Shown piece after piece: positions 8,091-15,916 of a stretch of DNA of 39,138 bases. Source of the DNA: Actinomycetota bacterium (GTDB lineage: Bacteria; Actinomycetota; Acidimicrobiia; Acidimicrobiales; AC-35); NCBI GenBank assembly GCA_005884125.1, contig VAXP01000009.1:1-39138 (forward strand). The letters are read 5' to 3'. The position numbers and the translations under genes are program-made. Under the pieces are notes generated by a model. It was not told the DNA's origin, did not search any database, and worked only from the letters and a program-made list of their open reading frames with translations. Every line of letters begins with the position of its first letter. Within the stretch, counting starts at the first letter, position 1.

Positions 8091-9332
8091 CTGGCTTTCG
8101 GTCACATCGCGGTGGTCGGGGCCTCCCTGGCCGGCGCCCGTGCCGCTGAGGCGCTGCGCCGCGAGGGCTTCGACGGCCCCATAACCCTGATCGGGGCCGA
8201 GCCCCACCTCCCCTACACCCGTCCTCCCCTGTCCAAGCAGTACCTGGAGGGGACCTGGGGCCGCGACCGCCTCGAGCTGAAGGCCCCTGCCCCGGGCCCG
8301 GGGACGGGAGTCGACTTCCGGCTCGGCACCAGGGCCGTTGGGCTGGACGTGGCCCGGCGCCGGGTCCGGGTGTCGGGCCCGGACGGCGCCGGTGAGGTCG
8401 GCTTCGACGGCCTGGTCGTCGCCACCGGATGCCACCCGAGGACGTTCCCGGGAGCCGGGGACCTCGACGGCGTCTTCACCCTGCGCACCGTGGACGACTG
8501 CGACCGCCTGAAGGCCGCCCTGGACGGCGGGCCCCGGGTGGCGGTGATCGGTGCCGGGTTCATCGGCTCCGAGGTGGCTGGCACCTGCCGCAAGCGGGGT
8601 CTGGACGTGACGGTCATAGAGGCCCTGCCCGTGCCCCTGGCCGGGGCCCTGGGCGAGGGGATGGGCCACGTCCTCGCCGGGGTGCATCGCGACCACGGCA
8701 CCGGCCTCCGCCTCGGCGTGGGCGTCGAGGGCTTCGTCCCCGGCCCCCGGGCCGGAGACCGCCACCGGGTCGCGGGCGTGCGCCTGGCCGACGAATCGGT
8801 GGTCGAGGCCGACGTGGTGGTCGTCGGCGTCGGCGTGGTCCCGACCACGGGCTGGCTGGACGGCTCCGGCCTGGCTGTCGACAACGGCCTGGTCTGCGAC
8901 GCGGCGTGCTTCGTGCGGGCCGAGGGAGGTGGGCCCGGTCCCGGGTTCGTGGTCGCGGCCGGCGACGTCGCCCGCTGGCACAACCCCCTCTTCGGCGAGG
9001 ACATGCGGGTGGAGCACTGGACCAACGCCGTCGAGCAGGCCGAGGCCGCGGCCCGCAACCTGCTCAGGGGCCCGGGCCGCGCCGAGCCCTTCGCTCCTCC
9101 CACCTACTTCTGGTCCGATCAGTACGACGTCAAGATCCAGTACGTCGGCCGCGCCCGTCCCGGCGACCGCATGGTTCTGGCCGAGGGCAGCATCGACGAG
9201 CGGAGATTCGTGGCCGTCTACGTCCGGGGCGAACGGGTGGTGGCCGCGCTGGCCCTGAACCGCCCGGCCCGGATCGTCGCCTGGCAGCAACGGGTGGCGT
9301 CCCGCTCCTCCTGGAACCCCGACCTGGACTGA
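8091..9332 (+). CDS. FAD-dependent NAD(P)H:ferredoxin reductase
   Basis: About 413 residues of a pyridine nucleotide-disulfide-type reductase of the ferredoxin/rubredoxin reductase family, which passes electrons from NAD(P)H to the neighbouring ferredoxin. It has the FAD motif HIAVVGASLAGARAAEAL at the N-terminus, PYTRPPLSKQYL, the second dinucleotide fold VAVIGAGFIGSEVAGTC, and FVVAAGDVARWHNP with RVEHWTNAVEQ near the end. The ferredoxin gene precedes it. I place the start at CTG 8091, because a Shine-Dalgarno sits 7 nt upstream and the frame gives a complete FAD-binding strand. GTG 8112 is the first standard start and would leave only one residue before VGAS. Confidence 0.85.
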   Translation: MAFGHIAVVGASLAGARAAEALRREGFDGPITLIGAEPHLPYTRPPLSKQYLEGTWGRDRLELKAPAPGPGTGVDFRLGTRAVGLDVARRRVRVSGPDGAGEVGFDGLVVATGCHPRTFPGAGDLDGVFTLRTVDDCDRLKAALDGGPRVAVIGAGFIGSEVAGTCRKRGLDVTVIEALPVPLAGALGEGMGHVLAGVHRDHGTGLRLGVGVEGFVPGPRAGDRHRVAGVRLADESVVEADVVVVGVGVVPTTGWLDGSGLAVDNGLVCDAACFVRAEGGGPGPGFVVAAGDVARWHNPLFGEDMRVEHWTNAVEQAEAAARNLLRGPGRAEPFAPPTYFWSDQYDVKIQYVGRARPGDRMVLAEGSIDERRFVAVYVRGERVVAALALNRPARIVAWQQRVASRSSWNPDLD

Positions 9333-9345
9333 CGGTTGTGGCGGG

Positions 9346-10164
9346 TCAGCCTCGGGCCGTCACGTGCTCCCGGACGAGACCGGCCAGCTCGGCCGGCTTC
9401 TCCAGGGACATGAGATGGCCCGCCCCAGGGACGTCGACCAGGCGGGCGCCGGGGATCCGGGCCGCGTAGGTCTCGGCGTGGGCCCGAGGGATGAGGCGGT
9501 CCTGGGCCCCGTGCACGACCAGCGTGGGGGCGCTGACCCGGTGGAGCCGGCGCACGAGCTTGGGGTTGTGGAGGTAGGGGTTCCACGCCACCTTGGCCGT
9601 GGCCGCCAGCGACTGGAGCATGGGCCGCATGAGCTCGAAGGGCGGCTCCACCTTCAGGTTGGCCATCTCGCTCATCTGGTCGGCGGCGACCACGAAGGGG
9701 TGCGACTCGTCGGCGAACAGGTCGCGTGCCAGCTCGTTCGGCGGCCTCCCGAAGATCTCCCCCACCGGGGCACCCTCGATGTACAGGCCGGCGGGATTCA
9801 CGAGCACCAGGCTCCCCACCTTCTCCGGGTTCCTGGTGGCCAGCTCGGCGGCCATCCAGCCACCGAGCGACGTCCCGAACACGGCGGGGGCGGCCAGGCC
9901 GAGCTGGTCCCACACGTCGAGCAGGTGGAAGGCGGCGTCCTCGATGTCGTCGATCTCGTCCATCCCCTCCGACTCGCCGAAGCCGGGGAACATGGGGGCG
10001 ATCACGTCGAAGGAGTCCGCCAGCTCCTCCAGCAGCGGTGTCGCCGCGGCCTCGCCCGCGGCGGAGTGGAGATAGACCAGCGCCTCGCCCTGGCCGCCGC
10101 GCCAGACCTGGATCTTTCCGACCGCGCTGGAGATCCTCTCGTCGCTGAGGGGCTTGGGGCTCAC
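9346..10164 (-). CDS. Alpha/beta-fold hydrolase
   Basis: A 272-residue hydrolase. The nucleophile is Ser99 in FGTSLGGW, the acid is the Asp of VVHGAQDRLIP, and the base is the His of GAGHLMSLEKP. The oxyanion-side motif is PMFPGFGES. It resembles MhpC-type C-C or ester hydrolases, but the substrate is unknown. GTG at 10164 overlaps the TGA of the upstream monooxygenase gene (GTGA), so the pair is coupled. Longer upstream extensions of the frame are just the shadow of that gene. The pair suggests oxidation followed by hydrolysis in a small degradative pathway. It converges on the ferredoxin reductase gene 13 nt away. Confidence 0.9.
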   Translation of the reverse strand: MSPKPLSDERISSAVGKIQVWRGGQGEALVYLHSAAGEAAATPLLEELADSFDVIAPMFPGFGESEGMDEIDDIEDAAFHLLDVWDQLGLAAPAVFGTSLGGWMAAELATRNPEKVGSLVLVNPAGLYIEGAPVGEIFGRPPNELARDLFADESHPFVVAADQMSEMANLKVEPPFELMRPMLQSLAATAKVAWNPYLHNPKLVRRLHRVSAPTLVVHGAQDRLIPRAHAETYAARIPGARLVDVPGAGHLMSLEKPAELAGLVREHVTARG

Positions 10165-11330
10165 GCCACGGCCGCCTGCTCCCGGAGGACCTTGTCGCCC
10201 TCGGGGAACTCCTTCCTGAGCCGGGGCATGACCTCTCGGGCGAAGAGCTCGAGGCTGCGCCGGGTCGGCTCGGCCGGCAGGGTCCCCAGCTGGAACAGGC
10301 CGAGGAGGTTCCCCGTCCCCAACCGGTGCAGGTTCTCCACCAGGCGCTCGTAGACCGTGTCGGACGAGCCCACGATGGCGTACTGGCCCTCCACGACCTG
10401 ATCCCACGTCTCCAGGTTGATGGCGAAGGTGTTGAACCCCTTGAGCATGCTCTCGTAGGAACGCAGCGTGGTGTAGCCGGGAGGAGAGACGTTGATGCCC
10501 GGGAGCAGGCGCTTGACGAAGTAGAAGAAGTGCTCCTCGTACTCCCGGCGGGCCTGCTCATCGCTCTCGGCCACGTAGATCGGCTCCAGCCAGCCCATCT
10601 GCATGGGATCGGCCTGGTAGCCCTCCTTCTCGCAGGCCTCGCGGAACATTCGGAAGGTGCGCTCGAACACGTTGACGTGGAAGTAGGGGATGCCCATGTA
10701 GGCGTAGTGGTGGCGGGCGACGAACTCCATCGTCTCCAGCGAGCCGACGCCGGGTATCCAGATCTCGGGGTGGGGCTTCTGCACGGGCTTGGGCCATGTG
10801 TTCAGGTAGCGGAGCTTGTAGTGCTTGCCGATGTGCTCGGTCGGACCGTCGCTCGTCCAGGCCTCGAGGACGATGTCGTGGCACTCGTAGAAGCGCTCGC
10901 GGGCCTGGGCCGGGTTCATGGAGAACGAGTAGTACTCGGGGCCGCCCCCAACGACGAAGCCGGCGATGAGACGTCCCCCGCTGATGCAGTCGATCATGGC
11001 GAACTCCTCGGCCACCCGGGTCGGCGGGTTGTACAGCGGCAGGGCGTTCCCTACGACGGCGATCTTCACCCGCGAGGTCTGGCGGGCCAAGATGGAGGCC
11101 ATCAGGTTGGGGGAGGGCATCAGCCCGTAGGCGTTCTGGTGGTGCTCGTTGACGCATACCCCGTCGAAGCCCAGCTCCTCCGCGTAGATCAGCTCGTCCA
11201 GGTAGCGGTTGTAGACCTGGTGGCCCACCTCGGGGTCGAACAGCGCGTTGGGGCAGGTGATCCAGGCCGGTCCGTCATAGTCGGGCGGCAGCGCCGGATA
11301 GGGCATGAGGTGGAAGCTGAAGAAGCGCAT
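10161..11330 (-). CDS. LLM class (luciferase-like) flavin-dependent monooxygenase
   Basis: A 389-residue bacterial-luciferase-family oxidoreductase using reduced FMN or F420. Family features include ELGFDGVCVNEHHQNAYG near residue 55, the strand KIAVVGNALPLYNPPTRVAEEF, DCISGGRLIAGFVVGGG, and the C-terminal VGSSDTVYERL. ATG at 11330 has the Shine-Dalgarno AAGGGGGAG 4 nt upstream. It overlaps the hydrolase gene downstream by 4 nt. A 14-bp palindrome, 88 nt upstream of the start, may be its operator. Substrate and flavin type cannot be told from the sequence. Confidence 0.9.
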   Translation of the reverse strand: MRFFSFHLMPYPALPPDYDGPAWITCPNALFDPEVGHQVYNRYLDELIYAEELGFDGVCVNEHHQNAYGLMPSPNLMASILARQTSRVKIAVVGNALPLYNPPTRVAEEFAMIDCISGGRLIAGFVVGGGPEYYSFSMNPAQARERFYECHDIVLEAWTSDGPTEHIGKHYKLRYLNTWPKPVQKPHPEIWIPGVGSLETMEFVARHHYAYMGIPYFHVNVFERTFRMFREACEKEGYQADPMQMGWLEPIYVAESDEQARREYEEHFFYFVKRLLPGINVSPPGYTTLRSYESMLKGFNTFAINLETWDQVVEGQYAIVGSSDTVYERLVENLHRLGTGNLLGLFQLGTLPAEPTRRSLELFAREVMPRLRKEFPEGDKVLREQAAVA

Positions 11331-11418
11331 GCGGCTCCCCCTTCTGGATCGGGCCGGGGCCCGGGCGTCTGCGGCCGAACCGGGCTGTTGCGCCCGGGGA
11401 CGGGCGCTGATCGTAACC

Positions 11419-11432
11419 TGACCGCCCGGTCA
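11419..11432. promoter_or_regulatory. TetR-like palindromic operator
   Basis: TGACCG-CC-CGGTCA is a perfect 6-bp inverted repeat with a 2-bp centre, in the divergent region between the monooxygenase-hydrolase operon and the L,D-transpeptidase. The shape resembles actinobacterial TetR-family sites. No tetR gene is nearby. Confidence 0.5.
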
Positions 11433-11497
11433 ATTTCACCGCTCAGGCGCCGCCGTCATACTGGTGGCCCCCCTCGACCACGCGGACGGCGCACAGG

Positions 11498-12484
11498 ATG
11501 ACTCGGCTGGGCCTGGTAGCAGGAGCGGGCGCCGTCTTGCTCGCGGCGGCCTCCGCCGGAATAGTCGCCACCACGGTGAGCGGGCGCTCCACCCCCAGGC
11601 AGCTCAACTCCGTCCTCGCTCCCCGGCCCCCGACCTCGGGCCCGGCCACGGCTCCGCACTCACCCGATCCGCAGACCAGTCCCTCCACCGCGGCCCAGGT
11701 GGCCCATGCGCCCGGTCTCGGTATGGGCGACCAGGGCGCGACCGTGACCACGGTCCAGCAGCGCCTGGCCGAGCTCCACTACGACGTCGGAAGCGTCGAC
11801 GGCCAGTTCGGCCCGGGCACCGAACAGGGTGTCCTGGCCTTCCAGAAGGTCATGGGCCTGGCTCGCACGGGAAGGGCGACCGACGACGTGGTCGCCGCGC
11901 TGGCCGGCGCAGGCCCGCCCCCGGCCCTCGTTCCCGGTGGTGGCGCCGACCGGGTCGAGATCGACCTGCCCCGCCAGGTGCTGTTCCTCTACCGGGGCGG
12001 CTCCCTAGCCCGGGTGATCATGATCTCGAGCGGGTCGGGGCGGCACTACTGCGAGAAGGGGCTGTGCGGCGACGCCCTGACCCCCGGCGGCTCCTACCAC
12101 GTCGGGACCAAGATCAGGGGGCTCCACATCAGCCCCCTCGGTCAGCTGTGGAACCCGCTGTTCTTCAACGGGGGGATCGCCATACACGGGTCTCCGTCCG
12201 TTCCCACCTATCCCGCCTCGCACGGCTGCGTTCGCATCCCCATGTCCGACTCGGAGTGGTTCTTCGAACAGGTCTCGAGCGGCACGCCCGTCTACGTGGT
12301 GGGAGGCCCCCGCGCTCCCGTTCCCTTCAACACGCCGGCCCCCGCGGCCCCGGCGACCGGCTCCCAGGCCGGACCCAGCACTCCTACGACCGCCCCCCCG
12401 GCGCCGACGACCACGGCCCGGCCGAACACCACCACGACCTCGACACCGCCCAGCTCGACCACCAGCTCGACCTCGCCCCACTGA
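11498..12484 (+). CDS. L,D-transpeptidase with peptidoglycan-binding domain
   Basis: A 328-residue exported cell-wall enzyme that makes 3-3 (L,D) peptidoglycan crosslinks or anchors proteins. Order: N-terminal signal or anchor helix (LVAGAGAVLLAAASAGIVATTV), Pro/Ser-rich linker, PG_binding_1 domain (about 75-135, VTTVQQRLAELHYDVGSVDG), then a YkuD catalytic domain (about 145-265). The active-site motif is HGSPSVPTYPASHGCVRIP with Cys244. The last 50 residues are a Pro/Thr/Ser-rich tail, probably a wall-spanning or disordered region. ATG at 11498 is the only start giving a full signal segment. It converges on sufC2 24 nt downstream. Confidence 0.92.
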   Translation: MTRLGLVAGAGAVLLAAASAGIVATTVSGRSTPRQLNSVLAPRPPTSGPATAPHSPDPQTSPSTAAQVAHAPGLGMGDQGATVTTVQQRLAELHYDVGSVDGQFGPGTEQGVLAFQKVMGLARTGRATDDVVAALAGAGPPPALVPGGGADRVEIDLPRQVLFLYRGGSLARVIMISSGSGRHYCEKGLCGDALTPGGSYHVGTKIRGLHISPLGQLWNPLFFNGGIAIHGSPSVPTYPASHGCVRIPMSDSEWFFEQVSSGTPVYVVGGPRAPVPFNTPAPAAPATGSQAGPSTPTTAPPAPTTTARPNTTTTSTPPSSTTSSTSPH

Positions 12485-12507
12485 GGCAACGGCCCGGCCC
12501 GGGGTCG

Positions 12508-13308
12508 TCAGGCCAGAGGGTCTGCGTACGGGTCGGCGATGCGGGGCTCGACGGGGGCGGGCGCGTCCTCCTCCGAGTCCCCGCCGTACGCGGCGTAGCC
12601 GGTGCGCTCGAGCTCCTGGGCCAGCTCCGGGCCTCCGGTGGCGACGATCCGCCCACCGGTGAGGACGTGGACCACGTCGGGGCGGAGCTCGTGGAGGAGG
12701 CGGCTGTAGTGGGTGATGGCCAGCACCCCCAGGTCGTGCTCGGAGGTGGCCGCCTCGATGCGGCGAGCGACGGCCCGCAGCGCGTCGATGTCGAGGCCGG
12801 AGTCGATCTCGTCCAGCACGGCGAACTTCGGCCGGAGAACCCCCAGCTGCAGCGTCTCGTTGCGCTTCCTCTCGCCCCCTGAGAGGTCGACGTTGAGGGG
12901 CCGGGTGAGGAAGCGCTCGTCGAATCCGATGCCGCGAGCCTCGGCCGCGACCAGCTCGTGCACCTCCCCGCGGTCGCGGCCCAGGGCGGCCAGGGCCTCC
13001 CCCAGGGCGTCCTCCAGGCTGACCCCGGGAACTTCGATCGGGTACTGCATGGCCAGGAAGAGCCCGGCCTGGGCCCGCCTCCAGGTGGGCAGGCCGAGCA
13101 GTTCCTGGCCGTCGATGGTGACGCTCCCGCCCTGCACCTCGTAGTCCGACCGGCCCATGAGCGCGTGGGAGAGCGTGCTCTTCCCCGATCCGTTGGGCCC
13201 CATCACGGCGTGGACCTCTCCGCTGCGCACCTCCAGGTCGATCGACCTGAGGATCTCCTTGCCCGGGATCGATGCCCGCAGCCCGCTGATGCGCAGCACG
13301 CTGGTCAC
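12508..13308 (-). CDS. sufC: SufC2, second Fe-S assembly ATPase
   Basis: A 266-residue SufC-type ABC ATPase. Walker A is GPNGSGKSTLSHAL, the signature LSGGERKRNET, and Walker B FAVLDEIDSGLDIDAL, so all catalytic elements are intact. It carries a Pro/Asp-rich C-terminal extension of about 25 residues that sufC1 lacks. GTG at 13308 overlaps the stop of the Rieske gene (GTGA), within the sufD-Rieske-sufC2 operon. This is the usual actinobacterial order, except that sufB is missing upstream and sufS-sufU downstream. Both SufC proteins could dock on SufB/SufD. Whether both do is unknown. Confidence 0.93.
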   Translation of the reverse strand: MTSVLRISGLRASIPGKEILRSIDLEVRSGEVHAVMGPNGSGKSTLSHALMGRSDYEVQGGSVTIDGQELLGLPTWRRAQAGLFLAMQYPIEVPGVSLEDALGEALAALGRDRGEVHELVAAEARGIGFDERFLTRPLNVDLSGGERKRNETLQLGVLRPKFAVLDEIDSGLDIDALRAVARRIEAATSEHDLGVLAITHYSRLLHELRPDVVHVLTGGRIVATGGPELAQELERTGYAAYGGDSEEDAPAPVEPRIADPYADPLA

Positions 13309-13643
13309 GGAACAACCACCATCACGTCGTCGCCCTCCACCCGCACCTCGTAGACGGGCACGGGCTTGGTGGCCGGCAGGGTGCAGGGCTCACCGCTGAC
13401 CAGGGAGAAGGTGCTGCCGTGCTTCCAGCACTCTATCTCCAGCTGGTCGGGGTAGAGCTCTCCCTCCGACAGGGAGAAGTCGGCGTGGCTGCAGCGGTCG
13501 CCCATGGCGTAGAAGTCGTCCCCCACCCTGATCAGGGCGATGCGGTGCGGGCCCACGTCGAAGCGCCGGGCCGAGTCGGGCTCGATGTCCCCCACCGAGC
13601 ACAGGCGCACGACCTCACCCTGGCGTCGCATGGGAGAGCTCAT
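13305..13643 (-). CDS. Rieske [2Fe-2S] ferredoxin-like protein of the suf operon
   Basis: A 112-residue single-domain Rieske protein. The cluster ligands are Cys51/His53 (DRCSHAD) and Cys72/His75 (ECWKHGSTF). It has no membrane segment, unlike respiratory Rieske subunits, and resembles dioxygenase-type small ferredoxins. A Rieske gene between sufD and sufC is characteristic of actinobacterial suf operons; its role there (electron transfer, or an Fe-S client) is not established. Both ends overlap neighbours by 4 nt (ATGA with sufD, GTGA with sufC2), so translation is tightly coupled. Confidence 0.93.
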   Translation of the reverse strand: MSSPMRRQGEVVRLCSVGDIEPDSARRFDVGPHRIALIRVGDDFYAMGDRCSHADFSLSEGELYPDQLEIECWKHGSTFSLVSGEPCTLPATKPVPVYEVRVEGDDVMVVVP

Positions 13644-14929
13644 GGGGCGTCCCCCAGCTCGGTGTGGGCCAGCTTGGCCGCCACCGCCTTCCTGAGCACG
13701 CTCTCCACCCCGCGCACGGGAGTCCGGCTCAGGATGTCCTCGAAGAATCCCAGCACGATGAGCCGGGCGGCCACGCCACGGGGGATCCCGCGGCTCTCCA
13801 GGTAGTAACGCTGCTCCTCGTCTATGGGTCCCACCGCCGAGGCGTGGCTGCAGGAGAGGTCGTTCTCGTCGATCTCCAGGTTGGGTACGGAGTTGGCGTG
13901 GGCCCCCTCCGAGAGCACGAGGTTCCTGTTGGTCTGGAAGGCGTTCGTGCCCGCCGCCCCCTTCCTGACCCGGATGAGACCGGTGTACACGGAGCGGGCC
14001 AGGTCCTCCACCGCGCCCTTGAACAGCAGGTCGCTGGTCGTCTTGGGGGCGACGTGGTCCTGCATGGTCCGAAAGTCGTGCATCTGCTCGCCGTCACCGA
14101 AGTAGGCGGCCAGCAGGTTGCTGGTGCCACCCCGACCGACCAGGCGGGAATCGGTGCGCACCCGGGCGTACTCGCCCCCGAAGGCGGCCGTGAAGGAGGA
14201 CAGGGTGGCCTCCTGCCCCACCCGGCTGGCCTGGTAGCCGATGTACCAGGTCTCCGGGCTCACATCCTGCACGGCCACGTAGGAGACGTTGGCGGCGTCG
14301 GCCACCTCGAGGTCGGCGACGGGCACGACCAGCCCGGGGACCTGGGAGGAGCAGACCTGCTCGACCACCGAGACCTGGCTGGCCTCGGAGGCCCTCACGG
14401 CCGTGCGCGGGAAGATGGCCCCGGCCTCGACGTCGGCCCAGTGCAGGACCAGGATGGGGCGCTCCACGGCCACCCCGGGCGGCACCCGCACCAGCACGGG
14501 ATCCGCGGCGAAGGCGGTCGCCAGCTCGACGTAGGCGTCCGGCGCGGGCTCGGAGGCCTCGGCCAGCAGCTCGGCTCCGTCAGGTACCTCCGTCACCGAG
14601 CCGACGACTACGCCGCGCTCGGAGAGCTTGGCGTCGAGCTCGGTGTGAACCACGCGGCCGTTGCGGGAGACGACCAGTCCGGCCCGGGGCCCGACCGCGT
14701 CGAGCAGCGCCTGCAGGGGCGCGGGGAGAGGGTCGAGCGGGACCGGGTCACCGGGGGCGGGGCTGTACCGTTCGAGGTCGAGCTCGTCGATGCGGCTGTA
14801 GCGCCAGACCTCCTCCGCCTCGGTGGGGAGCTCGGAGGCCTGGAAGCGCTCGAAGGCGGCCCGCCGCGGGTCGCGGAGCCATCCTGGCCCGGGTAGGGCC
14901 GTCGCGGCTTCGACGGTGAACTGGCTCAG
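13640..14929 (-). CDS. sufD: SufD, scaffold subunit of the SufBCD complex
   Basis: About 429 residues of the SufD beta-helix protein, which pairs with SufB and SufC. It contains LPTEAEEVWRYSRIDELDLERY near the N-terminus, the beta-helix core, and CSHASAVGPIDEEQRYYLESRGI, which includes the histidine region important for cluster assembly. The first standard start is GTG at 15004, but that adds 25 unconserved residues and lies 3 nt after a TAGCAT hexamer, probably outside or at the very end of the transcript. CTG 14929 has the Shine-Dalgarno AGGAGCGAGG 6 nt upstream and gives an N-terminus (LSQFTVEAATALPGPGWL) that fits SufD relatives. phzF lies just upstream on the same strand. Confidence 0.9.
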   Translation of the reverse strand: MSQFTVEAATALPGPGWLRDPRRAAFERFQASELPTEAEEVWRYSRIDELDLERYSPAPGDPVPLDPLPAPLQALLDAVGPRAGLVVSRNGRVVHTELDAKLSERGVVVGSVTEVPDGAELLAEASEPAPDAYVELATAFAADPVLVRVPPGVAVERPILVLHWADVEAGAIFPRTAVRASEASQVSVVEQVCSSQVPGLVVPVADLEVADAANVSYVAVQDVSPETWYIGYQASRVGQEATLSSFTAAFGGEYARVRTDSRLVGRGGTSNLLAAYFGDGEQMHDFRTMQDHVAPKTTSDLLFKGAVEDLARSVYTGLIRVRKGAAGTNAFQTNRNLVLSEGAHANSVPNLEIDENDLSCSHASAVGPIDEEQRYYLESRGIPRGVAARLIVLGFFEDILSRTPVRGVESVLRKAVAAKLAHTELGDAP

Positions 14930-14935
14930 CTGTGA

Positions 14936-14945
14936 CCTCGCTCCT
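14936..14945 (-). promoter_or_regulatory. Shine-Dalgarno pointing to a CTG start for sufD
   Basis: Minus-strand AGGAGCGAGG ends 6 nt before CTG 14929. There is no ATG, GTG or TTG at a usable distance in the sufD frame. Confidence 0.5.
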
Positions 14946-15007
14946 GTTGATCTGGTAGGTCGCTTCCGCCGGTCGCGACAGGGGGGCCCGCAACCGGCCC
15001 CCACCTC

Positions 15008-15013
15008 ATGCTA
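15008..15013 (-). promoter_or_regulatory. -10 hexamer candidate for the sufD-Rieske-sufC2 operon
   Basis: Minus-strand TAGCAT (TANNNT) lies in the phzF-sufD gap. Expected transcription starts near 15001, which leaves a leader of about 70 nt before the proposed CTG start. The shared suf element is absent here. Confidence 0.35.
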
Positions 15014-15045
15014 ATGCCGAGCCCGCGCTCCTCCGACCGAGCGGG

Positions 15046-15840
15046 TCAGAGGGTGAAGTTGCCCTGGGCCGACGACGTCACCCCGCCCCCGACCCGCACC
15101 GCCCCCTCCTCGGCGTGCACCCGGATGCGGCACGGGCGGCCGATCTCGTCGCCCTGGCGCACCACCACGTCGGCCGAGGTGCCCCACAGGCGCCGGGCCA
15201 GGATCCCGATGGGACCGGCGGCGCTGCCCGTGCCGGGATCCTCGGCGACCCCCCACCCGGGGACGAAGTAGCGGGCGTGGAGGGTGCCGTCGTCGATGCG
15301 CCGCACCGGCGCCAGACCACCGCCGCCCAGGCGCCGGGTCACGGCCTCCACCGCGGCGGGATCGGGGTGGAGGCCCTCGAGCGGCGCGCTGGTGGGCACG
15401 AGCAGGTGGGCGATGCCGCCGGCCCGGGCCAGGTAAGCACCGTCCACGCCGGGGAGGCCCAGGGCTCGGGCCACGCCGTCGTCGTCCACCCGCTCCAGCT
15501 CGGGGTCGGGCTGGGTCATGACGGCTCCGTCGCTGTCCGCCTCGACGGTGACGGTCGCTCCCTGGGTGTGCTGGGTCCACGTGCCCGGGCCCAGGACCCA
15601 GGCCGTGCCCAGCGAGGGGTGGCCGGCGAAGGGCAGCTCCACCGACGGGGTGAAGATCCGCATCTCGTACTCGCCCTTGGCGATCACGACTGGAAAGGTC
15701 GTCTCGCTGAGGTTGACCTCCCGGGCGATGGCGGACATCACCGGCTCGGGGCAGGGGTCGAGCACCACGCACAGGGCGTTGCCGGCCAGGGGCCTGTCGC
15801 TGAAGACGTCGACCACCCGGTAGCGCAGTTCGATGGTCAC
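15046..15840 (-). CDS. PhzF family isomerase/epimerase-like protein
   Basis: A 264-residue protein with the two-domain PhzF (diaminopimelate epimerase-like) fold. The catalytic glutamate is Glu46 in REVNLSETTF. The second-half motif EDPGTGSAAGPIGILA is also present. Members catalyse proton shifts, as PhzF does in phenazine synthesis, but most actinobacterial homologues have unknown substrates. No other phenazine genes are here. GTG at 15840 is chosen over upstream starts because a TACCCT hexamer lies 6 nt before it and the N-terminus (TIELRYRVVDVFSD) is typical. It is divergent from the crotonase gene, 76 nt away. Confidence 0.88.
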   Translation of the reverse strand: MTIELRYRVVDVFSDRPLAGNALCVVLDPCPEPVMSAIAREVNLSETTFPVVIAKGEYEMRIFTPSVELPFAGHPSLGTAWVLGPGTWTQHTQGATVTVEADSDGAVMTQPDPELERVDDDGVARALGLPGVDGAYLARAGGIAHLLVPTSAPLEGLHPDPAAVEAVTRRLGGGGLAPVRRIDDGTLHARYFVPGWGVAEDPGTGSAAGPIGILARRLWGTSADVVVRQGDEIGRPCRIRVHAEEGAVRVGGGVTSSAQGNFTL

Positions 15841-15846
15841 CGCGGC

Positions 15847-15852
15847 AGGGTA
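15847..15852 (-). promoter_or_regulatory. -10 hexamer for phzF-like gene (leaderless pattern)
   Basis: Minus-strand TACCCT lies 6 nt before GTG 15840. Confidence 0.4.
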
Positions 15853-15903
15853 TGCCGCGGAGCGCGCAGCACCCCGGGGCGGGCCCGGGCGCGCGGCTCG
15901 GCC

Positions 15904-15909
15904 TACCAT
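15904..15909 (+). promoter_or_regulatory. -10 hexamer for the crotonase gene (leaderless pattern)
   Basis: TACCAT lies 7 nt before ATG 15917. No Shine-Dalgarno is present in the spacer CGCCGCC. Confidence 0.45.
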
Positions 15910-15916
15910 CGCCGCC

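Noticed and set aside
8084-8149. Reductase starting at the ATG overlapping the ferredoxin stop (ATGA)
   Set aside because: That ATG is in another frame that ends at 8149 without any reductase sequence.
15046-15840. Phenazine biosynthesis cluster
   Set aside because: Only a PhzF-fold protein is present. No phzA/B/C/D/E/G-like genes are near, and PhzF homologues are common outside phenazine pathways.
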